A stretch of DNA of 64,000 nucleotides from DASZFV01 sp035549075 (GTDB lineage: Bacteria > Myxococcota_A > Polyangia > Fen-1088), in the NCBI GenBank assembly GCA_035549075.1, contig DASZRT010000042.1, forward strand, positions 15,264 through 79,263, given 5' to 3'. Of the stretch, positions 8,835-16,141 are shown in pieces (position 1 is the stretch's first letter; each line of letters begins with the position of its first letter). Under the pieces are notes generated by a model that searched no databases, was not told where the DNA came from, and was given only the letters and a program-made list of their open reading frames with translations. A program made the translations under genes and the position numbers.

Positions 8835-10565
8835 TCACTGCACGGCCGTGTAGAGAAAGTAAGGGCTCGACGCGATCGCCGTGACGACGTCCGCGAAGGT
8901 GCGCGTCCCCGTCGCGCCGAGGCGCCCCGAGATGTCCTGCAGCATGCACATGTCGTCGTCCACCATGGCGCGCCCGTAGGCGAATTCCGCGATGTGGCTC
9001 GTCATGCAGTCGGAGACGCGCGGATCCTGGACGAGCGCCGCCATATAGTCACCGACGCCCGTGTAAGGCACCTTCGTGGCGCCCGTGATCCAGCCGTCCG
9101 ACTTCACGGCGTTGCCGTTCGTGTCCTTCGTCCACGCCTGACCGACGTTGTTGAACGGCTCGAACGCGTAGGCGAGCGGGTCGAACTGCCCGTGGCATGC
9201 GGCGCACGTCTGGTTCGCGAGGCGCGCGTCGGACTTCTGCCGCTCGCTCGCCGTCACGGGCGCGAGCATCGTCGACGCCGCTCCCGCGGGCGGCGGCGGC
9301 ACGTCCTGGCAGAAGACCTTGCGGAAGACGTAGAGGCCTCGGAGGATGATCGACGCGTCGGCGTCGCCGTTCACCGTGAGCACGCCCGCGTGCGTGAGGA
9401 TGCCCGTGCGATTCGGCTGCGACGCCGTCGACACGCGGCCGTCGGGACCCGGCGCCGGGAACCCGTAGTGCGCGGCGAGGACGGGCTGCACGATCGTCGA
9501 CTGGCTCGTGAACATCGTCATGAGGGGGTGCTTCGCGTCCCAGAGGTCGGCCCCCACGTCGTCGAGCGTCTCCTGCTTCATCGCCGCCGCGAGCTGCGGC
9601 GTGAACGCCGCGCCGCGAGCCGCTTCGTCGAGATCGTCGAGCGACAGCCACTCGCGGAAGTAGCGCTGGATGACGTCGCGCGCGTGAGCGCCGCCCAGCA
9701 TGCGCGTCACCTGCGCGCGCAGCTTGTCGGGGCTCGTGAGGTCGCCCGCCTTCGCCGCCGCGAGCAGCGTGTCGTCGGGCGCCGAGCTCCATAGGAAATA
9801 CGAGAGGCGCGACGCGATCTCGTAGTTGTCGAGCGCGCGCGCCGGCGCCCCGGCCACCGCCTGCTGCGACTCGATCCGATAGAGGAACTGCGGCGTCTGC
9901 AGCATGCCGCGCACGACGACGCTCGCCGCCGCGGGCGCCGTCGCCTGCCCGTTGGCGACGGCCGCGTCGAAGAGGCCGCCGAACGTCGTGATCTCGGCCG
10001 CGGTCGCGGGCCGACGGAACAGGCGCAACCCCAGCGCGCCGACGATCTGATCGCGGCACGCGGGCGTCGTCGCATTGCACGTCGCGAACGGCGCGAGCCA
10101 CGCCGGCGACGCCGCGAGCGCCGCACCCACGGCGTCGGCCGCGTCCGAGTACGCCGTAACGTGATCGAGGCTCACGAGCTGTCCGCCGAAGTCGTTCGAG
10201 AAGCCGTTGGCGCGGATGTCGGGCGGCAGCAGATCGGGCAGTCCCGTGGGCGCCGCGATCTTGAGGACGTCCGCCACGGAGTTGACGTACTCCCAACGCG
10301 TGAGGCGCCGCAGGTACGCGTTCCCCGTCGCGAGCGGCGCGCTCTTGCACGCGGGCGTCGTCGTCATCGTCGACCCCGGCGGCAGTGAGCTCACCGTGCC
10401 GGTGCCCGGGCCGTTCGGCGTGGTCCCCGTGCCCGTCGAGCCGCCGTTGCCGACGGTTTGGCTGCCCGAGCCCGTGGAGCCAGGCCCCCCGGTCGAAATA
10501 CTGCCGTGGCACGCCGCCAACATCGCCGTCGAGGCGAGCGCGGCGCGCGCGAGTCCGATTCGCAT
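8835..10565 (-). CDS. DUF1592/DUF1588/DUF1585 lipoprotein with one heme-binding CxxCH
   Basis: A 576-residue lipoprotein; the lipobox is LAAC (C19). A Gly/Ser/Thr spacer follows, then the domain string of the PSD1/DUF1592 family: DUF1587 (YLRRLTRWEYVNSVADVL), DUF1595 (LGLRLFRRPATAAEI), DUF1592 (LSYFLWSSAPDDTLL), DUF1588 (GILTHAGVLTVNGD) and DUF1585 at the end (GRAMVDDDMCML, ASSPYFL). One cytochrome-c-type heme site, CAACH, starts at C454. The start ATG at 10563-10565 has GGGAGG upstream on its strand; a longer frame reaches 10622 but places extra residues before the signal. The family is thought to act with DUF1552 partners in the envelope, possibly in redox or polymer degradation; this is not established. 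Confidence 0.88.
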   Translation of the reverse strand: MRIGLARAALASTAMLAACHGSISTGGPGSTGSGSQTVGNGGSTGTGTTPNGPGTGTVSSLPPGSTMTTTPACKSAPLATGNAYLRRLTRWEYVNSVADVLKIAAPTGLPDLLPPDIRANGFSNDFGGQLVSLDHVTAYSDAADAVGAALAASPAWLAPFATCNATTPACRDQIVGALGLRLFRRPATAAEITTFGGLFDAAVANGQATAPAAASVVVRGMLQTPQFLYRIESQQAVAGAPARALDNYEIASRLSYFLWSSAPDDTLLAAAKAGDLTSPDKLRAQVTRMLGGAHARDVIQRYFREWLSLDDLDEAARGAAFTPQLAAAMKQETLDDVGADLWDAKHPLMTMFTSQSTIVQPVLAAHYGFPAPGPDGRVSTASQPNRTGILTHAGVLTVNGDADASIILRGLYVFRKVFCQDVPPPPAGAASTMLAPVTASERQKSDARLANQTCAACHGQFDPLAYAFEPFNNVGQAWTKDTNGNAVKSDGWITGATKVPYTGVGDYMAALVQDPRVSDCMTSHIAEFAYGRAMVDDDMCMLQDISGRLGATGTRTFADVVTAIASSPYFLYTAVQ

Positions 10566-10762
10566 GTCGAATCCTCCCAGCTGCGGCCCTGACGAATGAT
10601 TGGGCCCACTCGGGGTCTTCACGGATGCAGTGGATCACGCCGCGATGCAACGGCCTCGCCGTCATTCGGCCGTTTACGCGCGCAGGTCCACCCACACCCG
10701 CCGCACCCCGTCCGCGTGGCGCATCAAGCTAACGCGCCAGAACGCCGAAATGAATTACCGAC

Positions 10763-12424
10763 ATGACACGACGACCCGCCCTCCCCGTCCGCCGCTCGGC
10801 CGTTCCCGCGACCGTCCTCGGGCTCTTCACCGTCGGCGCCAGCGCCGCCCTCGCGCCCTCCCCGGCGCTCGCCGACGCACTCCCGAACGACAAGGTCGCC
10901 GAGCCCGCCGTCATGGCCGGGCCCAACGACCTCGACTACGTCAAGAAGCTGCACGCGCAGGTCCACAAGCGTTGGACCGACAACTTCCTGCAGCTCATCT
11001 CGCAGAACCTCAAGCTGTCCGATCCGCTCAACGATCCGACGCGCGTCGCCGAGGCCGACGTCGTCATCTCGGGCGACGGCCGGCTGCTGTCGGTGACGCT
11101 CACGAAGCGCTCGGGCTTCGCCGGCTTCGACGACGCCATCCCCGAGATCGTCAAGGACAGCTCGCCGTTCCCGAAGCCGCCCGTCAACGTGCGCTCGGAC
11201 GACGACAACCTGCACGTGCACTGGACGTTCGCGCGCGACGAGCGCCGCTGCTCGGGCCTCGCGATCATCCACGTCGACGATCCGCTCGACGTCGCGATCC
11301 CCAAGCTCATGAAGGGCGGGCGGCGCGACGAGATCGTGGGCCGCGTCGTCGCGGCCCGCGCGTCGGGCCTCCCCGCCGAGCCGTCGGTGAGCTCGCTCGC
11401 CGTCGAGTGGCTGCGCGGCTCCGCCAAGCAACCGTGGGTCACGACGAAGATCGCCGCGGCCCTCGCCGAGCGCGACGACGCCGACGCGATCGCGTGGCTC
11501 AAGGGCGCCGTGAAGAAGCCCGACCAGGCGAAGGCAGCGGGCGCGGCGCTCGCGGCCAAGAAGATCCCCGTGTGCCCGCTCGTCAAGGCCGACCTCGAAG
11601 GTGGGAACGCCACGGCCGCGCTCACGGCGGCGCAGGCGCTCGCGACCGCGGGTGAAGCGGCGTGCGCGCCCGGCCTCGTCGGCGTGCTGACGAACCCGAA
11701 GTCGAAGACCGACGCGCGCGTCGCCGCGATCATCGCCCTCGGCCCCATCGACGACGACGGCGCCAAGGCCGCGCTCGCGACGGCGGTCAAGGACGACAAC
11801 GCCGCCGTGCGCGGCGCCGCTTCGCTCGCCCAGATCCGCCCGGGCGCGGGCCGCGCCAAGATGCTCGGCATGGTCCACCTCGTGAAGGACCCGGCGATGG
11901 AGGTGCGCGCCGCCGGCTCGGCCGGCGTCGTGCGCGCGGGCGGCGACAGCGACTTCGACGATCTCTACATGCTCTTCCGCGACACGGACGCGCGCCCCGC
12001 GCTCGCCGTGCTGGCCGAGCTCGACCGCGTGCCGAGCGACGAGGCGACGAAGATGATCGCCAAGCTCATGCGCCGGCCCCTGCCCGCCGTGCAAAAAGCC
12101 GCCGCGCAGCTGCTCATCAAGCGCCACGCCAAGGCGATGTTCCCGGCGTTCAAGAGCTTCCTCGAGCCGCCGGCGGCCGACGCCGACCTGCGCGGCATGG
12201 CCTTCGTCGCCGCCGACGACGCGCAGCTGGCCGCCAAGGCCGACGATCCCAAGCTCGGCGTCTGGGTCTACCGCGCGTTGCTCGCGCGCGGCGAGCGCGA
12301 CCGCGCCGCCGACTGGCTGCTGGCCCACGCGCCCGCCATGACGCCCGCCGCGCAAGCCGACGCCATGGTCGACTGGCTCGCCTCCGCCGAGTCGCACGCC
12401 GTCGCCGCCAAGGGCAAGCGCTAA
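10763..12424 (+). CDS. Exported protein with TonB_C-like domain and HEAT-like repeats
   Basis: A 553-residue protein with an Ala-rich signal peptide (cleavage probably after ALA near residue 37). Residues about 55-160 (VKKLHAQVHKRWTDNFLQ, VVISGDGRLLSVTLTKRSG, FDDAIPEIVKDSSPFPKPP) look like the C-terminal domain of TonB/TolA-type proteins: a helix, a strand with a gly turn, then the F..P..P ending. The rest is a run of alpha-helical repeats of HEAT/PBS-lyase type with repeated (A)AA-L or RxAA patterns. No N-terminal transmembrane anchor other than the signal is seen. It may be a periplasmic scaffold. Its last four bases overlap the convergent lepB stop. Confidence 0.75.
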   Translation: MTRRPALPVRRSAVPATVLGLFTVGASAALAPSPALADALPNDKVAEPAVMAGPNDLDYVKKLHAQVHKRWTDNFLQLISQNLKLSDPLNDPTRVAEADVVISGDGRLLSVTLTKRSGFAGFDDAIPEIVKDSSPFPKPPVNVRSDDDNLHVHWTFARDERRCSGLAIIHVDDPLDVAIPKLMKGGRRDEIVGRVVAARASGLPAEPSVSSLAVEWLRGSAKQPWVTTKIAAALAERDDADAIAWLKGAVKKPDQAKAAGAALAAKKIPVCPLVKADLEGGNATAALTAAQALATAGEAACAPGLVGVLTNPKSKTDARVAAIIALGPIDDDGAKAALATAVKDDNAAVRGAASLAQIRPGAGRAKMLGMVHLVKDPAMEVRAAGSAGVVRAGGDSDFDDLYMLFRDTDARPALAVLAELDRVPSDEATKMIAKLMRRPLPAVQKAAAQLLIKRHAKAMFPAFKSFLEPPAADADLRGMAFVAADDAQLAAKADDPKLGVWVYRALLARGERDRAADWLLAHAPAMTPAAQADAMVDWLASAESHAVAAKGKR

Positions 12425-13104
12425 CGGATCGACATCCCGATGCGCTCCTTGCGGGCGCGGGCACCGTCGGTCGACCACCAGATCATCGACGCCGTGCCCT
12501 TGACGTTCTCGAGCGGCACGAAGCCCCACACGCGAGAGTCCGAGCTGTTCTCGCGGTTGTCGCCCAGCACGAAGAGCTTGCCGGGCGGCACGGCCTGCGC
12601 CGTGAAGTCGCGAGCGAGCGACGCGGTCGTCGCGATCTGGTGCGTGCGACCGTCGATCGTCTCTTCCCATATGATGCACGGCTCGCCGCCGTCGCCCTTC
12701 GAAGCTTCGCCGTCGACCTTGCAGCCTTCGCCCACGCGTTTGCGTGACGCGGCCTTTCCGTTGATGCGCAGCTCGCCGTCTGCGATCTCGACGACGTCGC
12801 CCGGAAGACCGACGACGCGCTTGATGTAGTCGGTCGCCGGATCCAGCGGGTACTTGAAGACGACGACGTCGCCGCGCGCCGGCGTCACCGCGCGCTTGTT
12901 CACGAAGAGGTGGTCGCCGATGAACAGCGTGGGGTACATCGAGCCGGCCGGGATCTTGAACGCCTCGACGACGAAGGCGCGCAAGACGAGCGGCGTGCCG
13001 ATGAACGCGACGACCGCGACCACGCACAGCGCCGCGATGAGCGCGCCACGCCGACCCTTTTTCTTCGGCGCGGACGTCCCCGCGGACTTGGCCTCAGCCG
13101 ACAC
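12421..13104 (-). CDS. lepB: Signal peptidase I
   Basis: Membrane-bound serine protease that removes signal peptides from exported proteins. The 227-residue protein has a Lys-rich N-terminus, one transmembrane helix (about residues 20-42), the catalytic serine S55 in KIPAGSMYPTL, the catalytic lysine K95 in DYIKRVVGLPGD and the GDNRENSSDSR box near the end. A Cys pair in the inserted loop (GEGCKVDG and GEPCIIW) may form a disulfide. The start is taken as GTG at 13102-13104, five bases after the stop of the upstream beta-glucosidase gene, suggesting co-transcription with it; the ribosome site is weak, so the start is not certain. Confidence 0.93.
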   Translation of the reverse strand: MSAEAKSAGTSAPKKKGRRGALIAALCVVAVVAFIGTPLVLRAFVVEAFKIPAGSMYPTLFIGDHLFVNKRAVTPARGDVVVFKYPLDPATDYIKRVVGLPGDVVEIADGELRINGKAASRKRVGEGCKVDGEASKGDGGEPCIIWEETIDGRTHQIATTASLARDFTAQAVPPGKLFVLGDNRENSSDSRVWGFVPLENVKGTASMIWWSTDGARARKERIGMSIR

Positions 13105-13109
13105 CGCCG

Positions 13110-14648
13110 CTACGCCGTCACTTGCGTGACCGGCACGGCGCCCTTGTCGAGCAAGCTCTTCCCGTTCGTCGAGATGACCTTGCGGTACCACTCGTACGAG
13201 TCCTTCGGGACGCGCTTCAGGTTCTGGTAGTCGACGTAGATGAGCCCGAAGCGCTGCTTGTAGCCGTCGGCCCACTCGAAGTTGTCGAGCAGCGACCACG
13301 CGTAGTAGCTGGTCACGGGCACGCCGTCTTTGATGGCGCGCGACAGCTCGAGCAGCACGCGGTGCATGTAGTCGATGCGCTGCGGATCGTGGACCTTGCC
13401 GTCGAGGAACACCTGGTCGCGCGTCGACAGGCCGTTCTCGGTGATCGCGATGGGCAGCTTGTAGCGATCGTAGAAGAAGCGCGGGCCGTAGTAGAGCGCC
13501 GCCGGCGTGATGGGCTGCCAGTCGACGCCCGAGCGCGGGTAGCCCCACGGCAACGGCACCATCTCGGCCTTGCCGTTCGCGCCCTTGCGGAAGGTGTCGG
13601 CCTTGTAGATGTTGAGGCCGAGGTAGTCGAGCGGCTGCTTCATCTCGTCGAGGTCGCTCGCCTTGAACTTCGGCATGTCCTTGCCGTAGAAGGCGAGCCC
13701 GTCCTCGGGGTACTTGCCGAACACGACCGGGTCCGTCCACCAGGCGTTGCGCCACGGATCGCGGCGATCGACGGCGAAGATCGCCTCGCGCGCCGCCTCG
13801 AGGTCCGCGGCCGACGAGCTGGCCGGCTGCGTGATCTGCGCCGCGAGCACGTAGCCGACCTTCGCGCCTTTGACGTGCGCGCGCAGCGCTTGCACGCCCT
13901 TGCCGTGCGCGCGCATCGAGTTGTGCGCCGCCAGCAGGTACTTGCTGAACTCGAGCTTGTCGCCCGGCGCGTGCATGCCGTCGAGCAGCGCGAGCCCGAT
14001 GAAGCACTGGGGCTCGTTCTGCGTCGCCCACGACTTCACGCGATCGCCGAGCTTGTCGCCGATGACGGCGACGTAATCGGCGAACCAATCGGCCGAGTCG
14101 CGGTTGAGCCAGCCGCCCTTCTCGTAGAGCGGCTGCGGGTAGTCCCAGTGGAACGCCGTGCACAGGGGCTGCAGGTCGTTCTTGAGGATCTCGTCGACGA
14201 GCTTGTCGTAGAAGGCGATGCCCTTGGCGTTCACGGCGCCCGTGCCGTTCGGGATGATGCGCGGCCAGGCGACCGAGAAGCGGTAGGCCTTCGCGCCCAG
14301 CTGCTTCAAGAGCGCGAGGTCTTCCTTGTAGCGGTGGTAGTGGTCGCAGGCGACGTCGCCCGTGTGCCCCTCGAACACGGCGCCCTTCTTCTTGCAGAAG
14401 ACGTCCCAGATCGACTGGCCCTTGCCGTCCTCGTTGGCGGCGCCTTCGATCTGATACGAGGCCGTCGCAGCCCCCCACAAGAAGTCCTTCGGAAACACGT
14501 CTGCACCCTTGTTTCCGGTTCCCGCGCCCTTTTTCGTATCGCCCCCCTTGCTCGCTGCCTTCGCCGAAGCCGCCGCCGCCATGCTCACCGCCGACACCCC
14601 CAAGAACTTTCTACGGCTCACGCCCGAGCCACCGGTCCGCTTGCTCAT
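13110..14648 (-). CDS. bglA: Tat-exported beta-glucosidase, glycoside hydrolase family 1
   Basis: Hydrolyses beta-glucosides, such as cellobiose, from the non-reducing end. A 512-residue protein with a Tat signal (SRRKFLG at residues 11-17, then an Ala-rich core) and a Gly/Lys linker before the GH1 barrel, which begins FPKDFLWGAATASYQIEGA. The acid/base glutamate is E212 in TQNEP and the nucleophile is E404 in ITENG. The C-terminal SLLDNFEWADGYKQRFGL is the usual GH1 signature. Most GH1 enzymes are cytoplasmic, so the Tat signal is notable; it implies that the folded enzyme is exported to the periplasm or surface. The lepB gene follows by five bases. Confidence 0.95.
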   Translation of the reverse strand: MSKRTGGSGVSRRKFLGVSAVSMAAAASAKAASKGGDTKKGAGTGNKGADVFPKDFLWGAATASYQIEGAANEDGKGQSIWDVFCKKKGAVFEGHTGDVACDHYHRYKEDLALLKQLGAKAYRFSVAWPRIIPNGTGAVNAKGIAFYDKLVDEILKNDLQPLCTAFHWDYPQPLYEKGGWLNRDSADWFADYVAVIGDKLGDRVKSWATQNEPQCFIGLALLDGMHAPGDKLEFSKYLLAAHNSMRAHGKGVQALRAHVKGAKVGYVLAAQITQPASSSAADLEAAREAIFAVDRRDPWRNAWWTDPVVFGKYPEDGLAFYGKDMPKFKASDLDEMKQPLDYLGLNIYKADTFRKGANGKAEMVPLPWGYPRSGVDWQPITPAALYYGPRFFYDRYKLPIAITENGLSTRDQVFLDGKVHDPQRIDYMHRVLLELSRAIKDGVPVTSYYAWSLLDNFEWADGYKQRFGLIYVDYQNLKRVPKDSYEWYRKVISTNGKSLLDKGAVPVTQVTA

Positions 14649-14711
14649 CGTGCGCCCCTATCTAACACACCCACCCCCGTCGGTGATTCGTCACAAGTCC
14701 GCCCCCTGCAA

Positions 14712-14732
14712 CATTTTCAGGGAATGAAAATG
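14712..14732. promoter_or_regulatory. Perfect inverted repeat between bglA and the ECF sigma gene
   Basis: CATTTTCA (14712-14719) and TGAAAATG (14725-14732) are exact reverse complements separated by GGGAA. The element is AT-rich in a very GC-rich region, lies between two divergent genes, 63 bases upstream of the bglA start and 147 upstream of the sigma gene, and has the size of an operator half-site pair. Which gene it controls is unknown. Confidence 0.5.
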
Positions 14733-14878
14733 ACGATCACCGGCCAACGATCTTCCCGCCCGAGAGGCTTACGTCCGGGCCGGGGACTTTGTTCGACCCC
14801 CGTCGTAGCCAAGGGACGGACCTTGCCGTTTTGGCGGAGGCCGTTTAATCCTGACGGCGCGACCTCGCGCGGCGGCCC

Positions 14879-15472
14879 ATGTCCCCCTTTCGCACCCAGC
14901 GGGAACTGATCGACGGCTTTCGGAGCGGAACGCGCGAAGCGCTCGAGGCGGTTTACTGGTCGCACGTCGATCGGGTCGAGCGCATCGTGTGCTTCGGGTT
15001 CCAGCAGCGAGAGAGCGGCCGCCTGCCCGGCGTCCCAGCGGCCGAGGTGCCCGACCTCGTGCAGGAGGTGTTCGCGCGCCTGTTTCGCGAGAGCACGCGC
15101 CAGGCGTTCGACCCGAGCCACGAGCTCGCGCCCTACTTGGCGGCGATCGCGCGCAACGTCGTCATCGATTGGGCGCGGAAGCACCGCCATGAGATCGTCG
15201 AGACCGCGGGTGACGTCGACGACGTGGCGGCCGCGGCCGACGTGCCGGAAGCGAACGACGACGAGCTGATCCGCGAGACCGAACGGTACCTTGCGACGCT
15301 CCCGTCCGACCTCGCGGCGCTGCACGAGCAGCGGTACGTGCTCGGCCGTTCCCAAGAGGAAGCGGCCCGCGCTCTTGGTCTAACGCGCCAGAACGTCCGC
15401 ACGCTCGAGACCAAGCTGCGGCGGGGACTGGAGCAAGCGCTACGACGCGCGCGCCTCAGCGTCGAGCGCTGA
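14879..15472 (+). CDS. ECF-type RNA polymerase sigma factor
   Basis: A 197-residue sigma-70 family protein. Region 2 covers roughly residues 5-105 (LIDGFRSGTREALEAVYW, VPDLVQEVFARLFRES, LAPYLAAIARNVVIDWAR) and region 4 about residues 135-190 (LPSDLAALHEQRYVLGRSQEEAARALGLTRQNVRTLE, the helix-turn-helix). There is no region 1.1 or 3. Region 2 and 4 are joined by an acidic linker (DVDDVAAAADVPEANDDE). Downstream genes encode a single-TM protein, a caspase and a WD40 lipoprotein, all on the same strand and tightly spaced after the first, so this sigma factor most likely controls that cluster. I found no classical zinc-finger anti-sigma factor; the next gene could play that part. Confidence 0.9.
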   Translation: MSPFRTQRELIDGFRSGTREALEAVYWSHVDRVERIVCFGFQQRESGRLPGVPAAEVPDLVQEVFARLFRESTRQAFDPSHELAPYLAAIARNVVIDWARKHRHEIVETAGDVDDVAAAADVPEANDDELIRETERYLATLPSDLAALHEQRYVLGRSQEEAARALGLTRQNVRTLETKLRRGLEQALRRARLSVER

Positions 15473-15553
15473 CGCCGGGCGCGGCTGCGAAGAAAAATCA
15501 ACCAGCCCGCGACGGAGCGCCGTACTGGATGATGATGATCGAGGGAGCTCACC

Positions 15554-16141
15554 GTGCGCCCTGATTCGCTCGACCGCCTCTTGGCGCGGGGTCGCCTCTC
15601 CGGCCGAGAGCGCGAGGCGATCTTCGAAGGTGCGCTGCGCGACGCCCGCGGGCGGCGCTGGACGCTGCCCAGGCTCTTGATTTGGGCGTCGCCCGCGGCA
15701 GCTTGTGCCGTCGCGCTCGCGCTCTTCCTCGGGGCGCGCGCGCCCGCCGATCACCTGCGAGCGAAAGGCGAAGGACCGAGGGTGAGGCTCGGCGTCGAAT
15801 GCGGCGGCGAGAGCAGCTCGCGATGCGCCTCGACCGACAAGATTCTGTTTCGCGTCGAAGGCGTTCCGACGAAGGCGTACTTGAGCGCCTACGCCGAGCC
15901 CGGCGATGCAGGCGAGCGCGTGTGGTTCTTCCCGACCGCCGAAGGGACGGCTCCCGAAGTCGAGGCCGGCGAGGCGCCGCGCATCTTCGATCGGGCGGTC
16001 GCCGCGCGGTCGCTGCGCGCGGGCGCGTATCAGATCCACGCGTTGCTGGCATCGCGCCGCTTGTCGCGCGAAGAAATCCTGGCCGCGTCGGATGAGAGCA
16101 TCCTCGCGCGGCAGACCACGCGTCTCGAGGTGGGCCCGTGA
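15554..16141 (+). CDS. Single-TM protein, DUF4384-like extracytoplasmic domain; possible anti-sigma
   Basis: A 195-residue protein. About 40 cytoplasmic residues (LDRLLARGRLSGREREAIFE) precede one transmembrane helix near residues 41-62. The outer part contains CGGESSSRC, a possible disulfide loop, and KILFRVEGVPTKAYLSAY followed by GERVWFFPTAEG, a pattern like the DUF4384 domains in many myxobacterial envelope proteins. The position after an ECF sigma gene and before a caspase gene, with one membrane pass and a short cytoplasmic tail, is that of an anti-sigma factor, but no HxxxCxxC zinc site is present, so this is inference. GTG start with GGGAG upstream; its stop overlaps the caspase GTG start. 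Confidence 0.65.
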   Translation: MRPDSLDRLLARGRLSGREREAIFEGALRDARGRRWTLPRLLIWASPAAACAVALALFLGARAPADHLRAKGEGPRVRLGVECGGESSSRCASTDKILFRVEGVPTKAYLSAYAEPGDAGERVWFFPTAEGTAPEVEAGEAPRIFDRAVAARSLRAGAYQIHALLASRRLSREEILAASDESILARQTTRLEVGP

